Shown: piece after piece, positions 41,690 to 51,169 of the stretch | Layout of the letters: every line of letters begins with the position of its first letter | Position numbering within the stretch: the stretch's first letter is position 1 | NCBI GenBank assembly: GCA_001247695.2 | Contig: LGRX02027676.1 | Location: forward strand, 23,074-87,073 | Length of the DNA stretch: 64,000 nucleotides | Source of the DNA: Cymbomonas tetramitiformis | Taxonomy: Eukaryota > Chlorophyta > Pyramimonadophyceae > Pyramimonadales > Pyramimonadaceae | Direction: 5' to 3' | Notes under the pieces: model-generated | Told to the model about the DNA's origin: nothing | What the model saw: the letters and a program-made list of their open reading frames with translations, nothing else | The model's database searches: none | Made by a program: the position numbers and the translations under genes

Positions 41690-41781
41690 AAAAACCACGC
41701 CCGTCGGGCGTATGAGTAAATTAATTTCCCCGGCCCTACTCTGGGCCGGACCGCCACGATTGGCGGCCTTGATGGGACAAT
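41690..41781 (-). promoter_or_regulatory. LINE B 3'UTR with three hairpins
   Basis: Three stem-loops follow the stop: CCGCCA/TGGCGG, CGGCCC/GGGCCG and ACGCCC/GGGCGT (written on plus). The same three occur after copy C's stop. Such conserved 3' structures are the usual RT recognition site for target-primed reverse transcription. Confidence 0.7.
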
Positions 41782-44700
41782 TTATACTGGGTGGTTCTTA
41801 TCTTTCTCCTCCTCTTGTTTTTCTTGTCTGAGTTTTCTGTATAGCTGGTAGGTGCTGTGTGCATAGTTTACTGTCAGGTCGTGTATTCTCTGTAGTGCCT
41901 GTGTGGCCTCTTTTCTGTTGAGTCCAAGTTGCTCGAGTATGTCTTGGTTGTGTTTGTACACCGTGCCTGTTCTGCCCACTGCGAACACATGAAGTTTGGC
42001 ACGGAATCCGTGCCTGCGTAGCAATTGTAGCAGCGGTCCGTATTTCATGTATTTTTCCAGGAGTTTGGGTCCCCATTTTTCGTCATCGGTGTGGGCCACC
42101 TCTATGAGGTGTAGGTTTTTTACCCTTGCTGGTGCTTCCTGTTGTGTGCATTCCCATCCGTCCTCCAGGTCTTCTAGGCCCTCTATCATGACTATGTCTA
42201 CAAAACTTGGTATTGTGTCGGGCCCATCGTTTCTGCCTGGGTTGTCCTTCCCGTCGTGTCTGCATTGCCCCCTGGTGAGTATGTAATTTGGGAGTACCCT
42301 TGGCTTAACCCCTGGGTCCCTCTTTTTTTCAGTGTAGGCGAGTACTTTGCATCCCCCTTTCCTATGGTGGTCAAGTATGTGTTTTAGCTCATCTGCGTGG
42401 GCATCTGCCCTGTCCGAGAACATCCCTCGCATTTGTGGGTTGTTGCATCCACCTAGGGCGTGGCCTACCCTCATGAGGAAGCCCTTTGCGTAGTCCACCC
42501 CTTTGTGTCCACATCCTTCCAGGGTGCACTTCCCGCCCCCTCCGGCTGAGTTTTTCGCCGTCTCATAGTCTTGTGCTGGCAGTATTCTCAGTCTGCATTT
42601 GAGTATTGTTTTTCGTACCGCAAATGTGGCTCGTTTCCAGAAGCCGTTCACTACTTTGTGTAGTGGCGTGTCTCCTTTGAGGTGCTTCATTGTTTCGTTT
42701 AGCCAGCTGTCTGTGGTCCTGCCCTCTCGAACCGAGGGGGCGTTTCTTTTTTCCGTTCTGCTGTGTGCCATATCGTGTTTTCGCTGTTTCCATCTTGTTC
42801 TGGGCATCGGGTCCTCCATCACTGCATGGACTCTGGACTCCTCTGTGACACGGTCATGGTGAGCTTGTCTTTCATTTGTCGGCTTCCCTTGTGGCTTTTC
42901 CCGCTGCTCAATGAGTTCATTTAGCATGTCAAAAATTTCCTCGTCATTGTGTTCCTCTTGGGTCACTTCTAGTCTCTCCGCGAGCTCGTTGAGTTCCTTA
43001 AATATTTCCTCCCCTTCGGAGGGTGGGGGTGGTGTCCCTGCGGGTTCGGGTTCGTTTCCTCGGGTGGGGTCCCCTCTGCCCTCTGTTTCTTGGTATTCTT
43101 GGTGCTCCTGCACCTCTCGCATAAGGAGCATCTCCTCTTCCTCCGTTTGTTCCATCATGGCTTTTATTTGCCTGTCTTCTTCGTCTCGGGTCTGGTTGGC
43201 TTGCTGCTGCTGGTTGGGTACCAGGTCCCGTATTGTCGTTTGTTCCTCTTCAGTTTGTTGCGCTTGGTCATGGTGCGCCTCCCATCTGAAGTTGCGCTCA
43301 GTTTTCAGTTGGTGGGTCCAGGTTGAGGGTTCTCCCTGGAGGTCGGTCATTTTTGCTGAGAGTCTACTGTTTCCTTGGGCTTGCCGTTCACGGAGTAGTG
43401 TGGTTACGTATTTTTGTACCGCGAGTTTTCCTTTTAGCTCTCTGCTGTTCGAGTCCTCGTCTGGTATCATGGGTTTGACTTTTATTGTCTCGTTATTATC
43501 CCACGCTTCCGTGAGGGTTCCCGTAGTACAGGCTTGTTTGGCTGCCTCGTCGGCTTTTTCGTTCCCCACAATTCCCGTGTGTGCCTTGACTTTTAGCAGT
43601 GAGACAGTGTGCCCTGCTGCTACTAATGCCTCAATGTTGACCAGTATGGCATACAGGAGGTCCCTTTGCTGGTGGTGTTCCATGTTGTGGGGTTTCGTTC
43701 TCATGCTCTCCAGTTGTCTAATGGAGTTGGCACTGTCCGTGCAAATGGTGAGTCCGTTGCCACTTGGTGGTGGCGGGAGCGTCACCGCTTTTTGTATGGC
43801 GAGAAGTTCGGCTCTGTTCACCTCTTGGTCCTCGCCTTCCCATCGAATCATGTGGGCCTCCCCTTCCCCGGTCCTGGGGTCCCATACCGCAGCTCCTGAG
43901 GCCCATTCTTTGCCTCCTTCTTCTGTTTCTATCTCTCTTTTGCTCCCGTCCGTGTAAAGGTACGAGGTTGCCTTGTGTGCCCTTTGAGGGGAGGGGTACG
44001 TCAATTGGGTTGGTGTGTCCCTCGGGGCTCGGTTCCTGGGGTCCTCTGTTTGGTCTCTTGTCAATTCCCATCTCCTTCCTTGGGCTCCCGGTTCGTGTTC
44101 GGGCCAGAAGTCAGTGGGGTATCTGACAACTTTTGACCTCGCTACTTTGTCCCATATCGTTTGGGCGTCATTCTGTCTTGTAAGCCTGGTGTGTAAAGTG
44201 TTCGCTTCCACCACCTGTTGTACGGTGGGGGGGTGTATGTTCCATTTGCCTCCTCTGCTTCCGGGGAGGAGTTCCCATTTGGCTGGTCCTTCTTCCACGT
44301 GGAGGTGGCTGTCCTCCCACCAAGTTTCCACTTCCGCTTGTACGTTGCAGCACTGGGGGCAGAGGTCGTTCCGCAAGTGTGGCCCTGTGCTGCACATTCT
44401 TCCCATTGCATTCGTCATGTCCTTTGTCTTAATTTCCGGGAGTTCGTATCGCTGCCATGGTCTTGTGTCCACCACACAGTCTACACTGGGGGTGCGTCCT
44501 TCTTGGTTTGGTTCATTCGCATCGTGTAGGTTTGCCTCCCTCATCGGCTGTTTGACAGCTGAGGTGGTGCGGACCTTGCTTTGCGGGCAGGTTGTGAGTG
44601 CCCTCCTTATACAGTCTGCGGCAGTGTCTGGGTCCCCGCAGTGTGCTTGCCATCCTTCTTTGTTGGCCACTATCAGCACCCGGAGGTTCCAGTTGCATTG

Positions 44701-44826
44701 TTTCGCTTGTTGGTGGGTGGCACCCATCCAGTGGTCAGGGGGTAGAAACGTGAACTTGCCTTGTGGTATTTCTAATAGTTCGTGTATTAGGTGCCCTGCA
44801 TGTGCATTGTATAGCTTTCTGTACGG
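41782..44826 (-). pseudogene. LINE B ORF2 C-terminal part: Zn motif, RNase H, RLE-like
   Basis: This is the C-terminal half of the LINE polyprotein, separated from its N-terminal half by the 7-kb insertion. In order it has the end of the PCIF1-like domain (WNLRVLIVANK), a Cys-rich CPQCC motif, and RNase H with all four acidic residues (YTDGSK, NRAELLAI, CTDSANS, GNEKADEAAK). An acidic linker follows, then a C-terminal restriction-like-endonuclease candidate. That candidate has CTLEGCGHKG...HALGGC (CCHC-like), then FVDIVMIEG, LIEVAHTDD and EKYMKYGPLL. The frame is intact to the stop at 41782, so the break is only the insertion. Confidence 0.8.
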
Positions 44827-44859
44827 GGTTTTCTCATATGTCTGGTTTTCTCATATGTC
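44827..44859. repeat. 16-bp duplicated LINE sequence at the left insertion junction
   Basis: GGTTTTCTCATATGTC occurs twice, 44827-44842 and 44844-44859, separated by T, directly before the 7-kb element. Copy C has it once at the matching site. At the right junction the bases 'gggt', present in copy C between this sequence and 'acaccccg', are missing. Confidence 0.85.
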
Positions 44860-45567
44860 CACTGGGGTTGGCTGCCAACCCAGTTGCTTTTCTGAGATGC
44901 GTGAGTTACTTGGCTACAACTTCATGACGGCCCTCTTGGGCCTGAGATCTTCTTTGCAGCCAAGAAATGACCCCTTTGGGATGTATGCTTTCTTTGCTCT
45001 CTATGCGCAATTAATTTTCCGGTGTTGTATTACGAATGCGTCAGACTTTTTGACAGATTTTTACGTAAGACAGTCAGCAGTTTGTATGCCAGCTTTTCTC
45101 GGTTGGCCGGCTCCTGCGGCCTTGTATTACGAAAGCGTCAGGTTTTTTGACAGATTTTTACGTGAGACAGTGCATATCTTACTTATCACAGCCGTCCCAC
45201 TTGGGGCTGCTGACTGTTTCTGCATATCCGACTACCATATTGCACTAGTGACTGGTGAGTTTTCCGTGACTTATTCATCTTTGAAGCCGAACTATTTTAG
45301 TTTTTGCAAAGCCTACTGAGGAAGACCTGTTGGCACGGGTCGAAAAGCTTCTAGGTAGCCAAGCTAAAGCTCCGGTATATTTTCAGTATCGTTATTTGTA
45401 CAGAAGTATTTTTTATACATTATTACTTTGGTGCTATTCTTGGAAAACAGTTTATTATCACCTGCTTTTTCGAGCCGCGCGACCGGTCGTACTGTGTTGA
45501 CTTACCTACGTGCTTATTACTTTACCGCACATACCGTTTCTTACAGCGAAAGTTTTATTATATTAAC
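44860..45567 (+). repeat. Left terminal direct repeat (pLTR), 708 bp
   Basis: Starts CACTGGGGTTGGCTGCC and ends GTTTTATTATATTAAC. It is the same length as 51170-51877 and no differences were seen by eye. It contains an internal duplication of about 55 bp (TGTATTACGAA.GCGTCAG / TTTTTGACAGATTTTTACGT) at about 45026 and 45123. It also has a candidate hammerhead ribozyme at 45311-45360. A 140-codon frame inside (44899-45319) is present in both repeats, but its composition does not suggest a protein. Confidence 0.93.
45311..45360 (+). ncRNA. Candidate minimal type I hammerhead ribozyme, left repeat
   Basis: The order of core elements is right: stem I strand GCCTA, core CTGAGGA (CUGANGA, 45316-45322), an extra A, stem II GACC/GGTC with a 10-nt loop, core GAAA (45342-45345), then AGCTTC. 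A second stem I strand TAGG (45352-45355) pairs with CCTA. The predicted cleavage is after UUC at 45351. Stem III would be only two base pairs, as in the minimal hammerheads known from Penelope-like elements. An extra A after A9 is known from one viroid hammerhead. Confidence 0.55.
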
Positions 45568-45758
45568 TTTTACTTGCAGCAGTTTTTGGGACGTGTTTCG
45601 CACGATCTCCCTCGACACTGACTATTCAGATCCAGCGGGCTAGTTCTCTAGGTACCGGATCGACGTTTGATCTCACATAAACGTTCAGGAGAAAACAGAA
45701 AAAAGAACACAAAAAAAGAAACATATTCAAACTCAAATTTACCATACTAAGTTCTCTA

Positions 45759-47006
45759 ATGGCATCACAACAGCAACCACAGCAGGAAGGGACTCAAGTT
45801 GGAGTCCCAGCCGCCACGGGATTTATGGCGGCGCCCCAACAAAGTCAGCAGGCTCCAGTTACTCCAGTTCCACAACCCCAACACGCGATTGGACAGTATA
45901 CTCCGAATGCTTTTTCTGCATACAACCCAGCCTTCACCACACCAACACCGTCAACCCCCAGTACTGGTGGATTGCAGTACCAACTTCCTCTCCAGCAACC
46001 AGTGGCGCCGCAGCAGAATGCGGCAGGTTTTCAAGTTAACAATGGACCACCAATTGACCCGCGCACCGGTGGCCCTTATGTCTCCCGATTTAAGAAAGAT
46101 TTTGAGGACGAGAAACAAAAAACTGCAAACCTGGAAGCTCAGATTCAAAAAATGGCAGCTGAGCGGGCAGAACTCCAGGCTCAACTACTTCGCGCGGAAA
46201 ATGCAGTGTCCGAGGCAGAACGGACCGTCCTTTTCGAGAAAAGACTGGCAGAGGCACTTCAGGCACAGAAGGCGGATGGCAACCTCGCAGCAATGGGAGG
46301 GGCACTGGCGGATGCGGCGGGAATTACTCGCGCGAAAAAAGCGGTTCACTTTGAACCACTGGCAGAGGAGGTGGTGGTGGTTGACGATGAAGGTGTGAAG
46401 AAACGGAAGAAGTCGAAGGGCAAGAAGAAGAAGAAGAGGTACAGCAGTTCTGATTCCTCCTCGGACAGTGACAGCAGCGCTGACAGGAAGGCACGTCAGC
46501 GCCGGAAACGGAAGCAAGGCGCAGAGTTGACCCGCGCCGCCAAATCAATGAGCGCTGGCAGTGGCGGCGTACGAGGAGGCGGCGGCGGCAGCACTGGTGA
46601 CAGCCCGGATCCGAAGAACGCCGCTCTTCGTGCGATGCTCAACGCACAGGAGGCGGTTCTCACCGCCCAGCGAGAACAAGCCAGACTGGAGGCCGAGGCC
46701 CACGCAGCAGCGCTTCACACGGCTGCGGCCTCAGGCGCAGCAGTTCTACCTGCAGTGACAACCCCGACCGTCCGTACAGGGATCCCACCCCCACCCTCAG
46801 TTACTGCGAAGAAGGTGAGCGTGATCGAAGCGAAGGAGATGTCGAGACTTTTCAGGCTGAAACCGAGCTGGGAGGCACTGCGCCTAGAACTTGTGAAATT
46901 TCAGGTGGTCGACCCCAGAGCTGCAATGGAGATGACAAAGACTGAGATCCTATTGGCAGCAACCGAAGCCCACAATGGGGGCTTCCTCGATCTCCGCAAT
47001 TTATAG
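45759..47006 (+). CDS. ORF1 of the 7-kb element (gag-like, coiled coil, basic)
   Basis: A 415-aa protein from ATG 45759. Residues 1-105 are Gln/Pro-rich and probably disordered. Residues about 108-175 are a clear coiled coil (RFKKDFEDEKQKTANLEAQI...). A lysine-rich, probable nuclear-localisation stretch follows (KKRKKSKGKKKKKR), then Ser/Asp repeats, a second Ala-rich helix, and a C-terminal block (MSRLFRLKPSWEALRL). No zinc knuckle is present. Coiled-coil ORF1 proteins occur in some Penelope-like elements. The frame ends at a single TAG (47004-47006), and the same frame continues without another stop into ORF2, so readthrough could make a fusion. Confidence 0.75.
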   Translation: MASQQQPQQEGTQVGVPAATGFMAAPQQSQQAPVTPVPQPQHAIGQYTPNAFSAYNPAFTTPTPSTPSTGGLQYQLPLQQPVAPQQNAAGFQVNNGPPIDPRTGGPYVSRFKKDFEDEKQKTANLEAQIQKMAAERAELQAQLLRAENAVSEAERTVLFEKRLAEALQAQKADGNLAAMGGALADAAGITRAKKAVHFEPLAEEVVVVDDEGVKKRKKSKGKKKKKRYSSSDSSSDSDSSADRKARQRRKRKQGAELTRAAKSMSAGSGGVRGGGGGSTGDSPDPKNAALRAMLNAQEAVLTAQREQARLEAEAHAAALHTAAASGAAVLPAVTTPTVRTGIPPPPSVTAKKVSVIEAKEMSRLFRLKPSWEALRLELVKFQVVDPRAAMEMTKTEILLAATEAHNGGFLDLRNL

Positions 47007-50000
47007 CGGGGACGCACCCAGCGACAACGGCTGAAAAAAGTGCAGGGGATCCTGCGCTTAGTGGAGGAGGCTGTCGAGGAAGTTGTCGCTGGATGTGAAG
47101 GGGAGGGGAGGGAAGGGAAGGTGGAGACGGCTGTTACCTTATCGATGTTTGGTTCGCTGATGTTCTTGGAGTGGGCCGGAATGCAGCCAAGGTGGTGGCT
47201 GCGAAGATTTATACCGTGGTGGGATGCACTGACGGTGGAGGATTTACGTAGCTGGTTTTCAGGGGGGGCGCGCTACGGGACTTATGTCCTAGCGTCAATG
47301 GGATCGCGGAAGACTTATGTTGGGAAGTTTTGGTCGGGACCTAGGGCGAGATTGCTGGCGCACTTCAACACTGCGCTGGACCCTGCGAGAAAGGGAGGGA
47401 AGAGGCTGTATGGTGGGCTGAGGGCGAGGGGACTGCATACTTATTTTATGTTGCCACTGAGAACGTACAGGGGGCAGTCTGACTGCAACGCGGACGAGAA
47501 GCTTATTATTGCGAGGACACAGAAGCTTGGGGACACTTTGAACACGGTGGGCGTGCGAAACCGTAGAGTGTCGGCGGGCCGCACACATTATCGCATGACG
47601 TGTCGACGTCGACGCCGAGCCGCCGCTCGACTTGGTTCTCGCAGGAACATGTGGCACAGAGCCGCGGGTGACGGTCGCTGGAGGGCAAAGTACGGAAGCA
47701 CAGAAACTCAGGGCTACTCGGGTGGTGCGCTGCACCTTGCACTTCGTCGATTGTCGAAGGGCGAGGCGCTCTGCGAGGGAGAGTGGGACCTGCAGAGCAC
47801 AGCTGGGGTCTGGAACTTCACGGACTGGGCAGCAGTGAAGCTGAAGTATGGCCAGTCGCAGGCAGTGCTTTTGGACGAGACAGGAGAGACAGCACTGCAG
47901 CAGACTCTCAGCCAGCTCCTCCCAGTACTTAGGAGGGACAATGCCAGGCTTCGACTGCTGTCGATCGTGGTTACAGACTCAGACCTATGGGCTCAGCGAG
48001 AGGTAAAGCAGCTGGTGAGACGCCCGAAACAGGCATGGAGGAGAGTCCCCAAGTACACCCTTGACAGACTCGTGCGATTATGGCAGTCAGCGCCCTCAGT
48101 CACAGACAAGAAGCAGCTTGCCAGGATCAGAACTTCCTTAGCGGCCACCGCGAAGAAGTCCCATGATTTTATTTTCAGACACTCTTTTATCTGCAGAGTT
48201 CGTTTTCCAGAGGCTCTTAACACGTCAGTAATGAAAGGGTTTCTTCTCCAGTGCGTCGATGCGAAGTTTGCCGAGGGAGCTACGAGAAATTTCGTTCGCA
48301 GAAGAGTGCGGGTGGTAAGAACGGCCAAACGCAAGATCTCTGATGTGTTCTGCAACCTTAGCAAAGTTTCTTTATGTACTGACAATGCTTACTGCCGATG
48401 TGACAGACTGAGTGCGGATCTGCCCCGCCGGAATGGGCACGTGTGCTTTCGCACTACCGAACTTTCGGGGGAATTCCTGCCACTTAACAGGAGCTTGCGC
48501 GACACTCCAGCGCAGATCGAAGAGACGGCTGATTTTTTGCTCGCGAGTACTACCGATTTTCTTAGTCAACTCACCTTCTTTGAAACGGTTTCAACTGCAG
48601 CGATTCGGAGGCTTCTCCCCTGGCAATGCTCTGTGGACGGCGGTGCTCGAGTTACTGTGATTGAAAACTTTTCTGACGAGACCTTTTTTGTAGCAGTTTG
48701 CGGTGCTGAGGGACTGAAGGTCCAAGTGACCTGGCACAGATTTATTTTTCTGCTTAAGCGACTCGATGCCTGCGGTGTTGCTCGGGGTCGGACAAAGACA
48801 GCAGTGACAGAGCTTATCCGCGAGCTGGTGCGGAGACTGTGTGCCTGGTCGCAGCTTGTTACGCAGGATTACTGGATTACACCTTACTTTGTTCAGGACG
48901 CGATTCGCTTCTGTTTTTCACTGCTTGATGAGCTTTTTGCCTCGCCGCTAGACGTCAACCTGAACAGCGCAATGTTTTGCACCCCATATAGCGAGGACAC
49001 TATTTTCGGAGCTGTTGACAATGCTTACAGAATTTTATGGCACGTTCTTGCCCTCGGGAATCCTATCTATACAGTGTCACATATTCGCAGGTGTATTGCC
49101 CACGCGATTCTTTCCGCACGCACGACACGAAAACCCGTTCGAATTGTGCTCGTGGTTCCATACTGGGAGCGGTGGGATGAGTGTGATGGGGTTGAACTGG
49201 TGTGCTTGTTGCAAAAGAAGAAGTTCAAATTCTTGGCTCCGCAGAGCGCTCTAGGCTTCACTGATCGGTCGACAGGAGCAAAGTTCGACGTGGGTATTCT
49301 CTTGATCCAGAACAGAGCCGCGGCGAAGCTGAAACCAGTTACTGATCAGGGACTTTCCAGACTTTCTAGAGTAGTGGCGAGTTCGGTCGATGACCGGGGC
49401 GTGATGTATTCGGCTGAGTGGGGTTTGGACTTCTGCTGGAGGTTGGCTATGCAGGTCCGTCCACAGGCTCGTGGATTTGCGGAGGAGGGCCGGGTCTTGG
49501 ATCGTTTTCGAAAGCTAATGAAGGGAGGTGTGGCGGCGGGACTCCTCCTGCAATCTTTTGGCGGGGACGTTGCTGCGGCGGTGATGAAAGTGGCGGGTAA
49601 TGAGAAGCAAGCTGCTACCGAAACCGGCGGGATCCCGGCCCTGACAGACGTTTGGCAACTGGCGACGAAGATGTCTGGCTTGGCTCGGGGACCACTTGAC
49701 AGGAACGTCGCGGTGGGATTTGGCGTGTGCTGCCAGGTCTACCAAGGCTGGCTCCGTGAGGAACGTGACGGCGGAGGCTATGAGAGGGTGACAATGGAGA
49801 GTGTGGAAGTTGTGAGGAAGATGCGGCTGAGTTTCAGAGCGGCGGGACTTGATCAGGTGGCAACGTTTTTCACTGATGGCGCTTTCGGTACGCTCTATCT
49901 GCTGCTGAAGCACAAGGATTCCTCGTTGTGGGAGAAGAGGCGCCCGGTGGTTCCTTGCTTTGCCTCACCGGACAGAATGCTTCAAAACCGGGTTGGCAGA

Positions 50001-51032
50001 GCACTGTGCTTCCTGATTGGCGGGCTGACGGGACACTTCAACGTGGCGGCTACGCAGGAAATTGTTGGACGGCTCTCTTTGTTTAACTCGGCGATCGAGG
50101 CTGGGGACACAGTGATGGCGGCCGGGTTCGATGTGAAAGAGATGTATGTGAGACTGAGGCCGTCTGTGATGCTCTCAGCGGCTGAGCTAGTTGTGACCAC
50201 GGCGATGAAGGAGTGTGCAGGAATTTTGGTGAACACAAGAGGCAGGAAGGGAGTGTCTTGGTACGAGGCAGGCACCCCGAGGCGAGTGGCTGTGAGAATG
50301 ACGGCGGCTCATATTCTGGCCGGAGTGAGGTTTATCCTTGACAACGGCTTTCTATTTGTCGGCGGACACCTGGTGAGGCAGACTTGTGGCATAGGAATTG
50401 GTGGCGGCGCCAGCCCGGGATTGGCACAGTGTGTGTGTGTCTACGGCGAGCGGCAATGGACACAATCACTCGGGGCGGATCGGAGACTGACGGGCGTGAA
50501 AATCGTGGGCACGCGGCTGATGGACGATTGCCTTCTTTTGGTCACGGGCAACGGCGATGCGGACAGCGGGGCACTGGATGAGATGCGACGAGTGTTTGGC
50601 GGGTATCTTCAGGATTGTTACCCGGAAGGCGTGACAGTGGAGCAAACCTCCGAGGGTCTTAGTTGGGTGTTCTGCGGAATGTTGCTTTCGGTGGACACGT
50701 GCGGGGTCCGGGCAAAGTCGATCACTAAGAATGTCCAGGCGGGAGCGAGCTCGGGACAGTTGACCTTCTTCCCGTTTGTGGCTTTTGACTCTGACAGTGG
50801 CCGGGTGCAAAAAATGGCGAGTACTCTTAATGCCCTCTACAGGATTGAGAGGCACTGCACGGAGGACCACTTGAAGGCTGCGGCGATCGTGGATGTGCTT
50901 CGGGAGCTGAGATGGCAGGGCTACCCAAAAGGCTGGCTCTTCGAGGCGATCGAGAAAATGGTGGCTAGGTCCCCTCTCGGCTTCTGGAATCGGCTGCACA
51001 AAAGGCTTGAGTTGGCTGGGATGAGGCTTTGA
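47007..51032 (+). CDS. ORF2: GIY-YIG endonuclease - PCIF1-like MTase - reverse transcriptase
   Basis: This is the replication protein of the 7-kb element. It is open from the codon after TAG 47004, but the first ATG is about 140 nt in, at MFGSLMFLEW. Numbering here is from GTG 47040. GIY-YIG domain 78-170: YGTYVL, KTYVGKF, R102, H108, E153 and N168, the expected nicking-endonuclease set. A long middle region has Cys residues near 440-460 (CRCDRL). PCIF1-like domain about 610-770: DELFASPLDV (S635), GNPIY (N674), RIVLVVPYW, then VGILLIQNR. RT about 960-1240: motif A FDVKEMY (D1031), motif B QTCGIGIGGGASPGLAQ (from 1114), motif C LMDD (D1162-D1163). No RNase H or integrase is seen. The frame is intact. 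Confidence 0.82.
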   Translation, partial: RGRTQRQRLKKVQGILRLVEEAVEEVVAGCEGEGREGKVETAVTLSMFGSLMFLEWAGMQPRWWLRRFIPWWDALTVEDLRSWFSGGARYGTYVLASMGSRKTYVGKFWSGPRARLLAHFNTALDPARKGGKRLYGGLRARGLHTYFMLPLRTYRGQSDCNADEKLIIARTQKLGDTLNTVGVRNRRVSAGRTHYRMTCRRRRRAAARLGSRRNMWHRAAGDGRWRAKYGSTETQGYSGGALHLALRRLSKGEALCEGEWDLQSTAGVWNFTDWAAVKLKYGQSQAVLLDETGETALQQTLSQLLPVLRRDNARLRLLSIVVTDSDLWAQREVKQLVRRPKQAWRRVPKYTLDRLVRLWQSAPSVTDKKQLARIRTSLAATAKKSHDFIFRHSFICRVRFPEALNTSVMKGFLLQCVDAKFAEGATRNFVRRRVRVVRTAKRKISDVFCNLSKVSLCTDNAYCRCDRLSADLPRRNGHVCFRTTELSGEFLPLNRSLRDTPAQIEETADFLLASTTDFLSQLTFFETVSTAAIRRLLPWQCSVDGGARVTVIENFSDETFFVAVCGAEGLKVQVTWHRFIFLLKRLDACGVARGRTKTAVTELIRELVRRLCAWSQLVTQDYWITPYFVQDAIRFCFSLLDELFASPLDVNLNSAMFCTPYSEDTIFGAVDNAYRILWHVLALGNPIYTVSHIRRCIAHAILSARTTRKPVRIVLVVPYWERWDECDGVELVCLLQKKKFKFLAPQSALGFTDRSTGAKFDVGILLIQNRAAAKLKPVTDQGLSRLSRVVASSVDDRGVMYSAEWGLDFCWRLAMQVRPQARGFAEEGRVLDRFRKLMKGGVAAGLLLQSFGGDVAAAVMKVAGNEKQAATETGGIPALTDVWQLATKMSGLARGPLDRNVAVGFGVCCQVYQGWLREERDGGGYERVTMESVEVVRKMRLSFRAAGLDQVATFFTDGAFGTLYLLLKHKDSSLWEKRRPVVPCFASPDRMLQNRVGRALCFLIGGLTGHFNVAATQEIVGRLSLFNSAIEAGDTVMAAGFDVKEMYVRLRPSVMLSAAELVVTTAMKECAGILVNTRGRKGVSWYEAGTPRRVAVRMTAAHILAGVRFILDNGFLFVGGHLVRQTCGIGIGGGASPGLAQCVCVYGERQWTQSLGADRRLTGVKIVGTRLMDDCLLLVTGNGDADSGALDEMRRVFGGYLQDCYPEGVTVEQTSEGLSWVFCGMLLSVDTCGVRAKSITKNVQAGASSGQLTFFPFVAFDSDSGRVQKMASTLNALYRIERHCTEDHLKAAAIVDVLRELRWQGYPKGWLFEAIEKMVARSPLGFWNRLHKRLELAGMRL

Positions 51033-51169
51033 GAACCCTTCAGCAGACGTGGTAATTTGAGTGCCCCCTCACGGGGGTAATGGAGCAGACTACAGGGTGG
51101 TGAGTGGTGTGATCCAGCTGATGGTGGTAGCTGGACCGGGTCTGCGGGTGGTTGGCCCTCGGGCCAGTG
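51033..51169 (+). promoter_or_regulatory. Short 3' region of the 7-kb element with three hairpins
   Basis: Between the ORF2 stop and the right repeat lie three perfect stems: CCCCC/GGGGG (tcac loop), CCAGCT/AGCTGG and TGGCCC/GGGCCA. They may serve RT binding or 3' end formation; function is inferred. Confidence 0.55.

Noticed and set aside
42911..43957. 348-codon Ser-rich plus-strand frame (also at 57695-58741)
   Set aside because: It is the antisense shadow of the acidic linker and RNase H of the LINE ORF2. It recurs in both LINE copies only because the sense strand is conserved.
44899..45319. 140-codon open frame in the terminal repeats (also 51207-51629)
   Set aside because: It is present in both repeats and its composition (MRELLGYNFMTALLGLRSSLQ...) is not protein-family-like. 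It overlaps the ribozyme candidate and an internal duplication, so it is best explained as noncoding repeat sequence.
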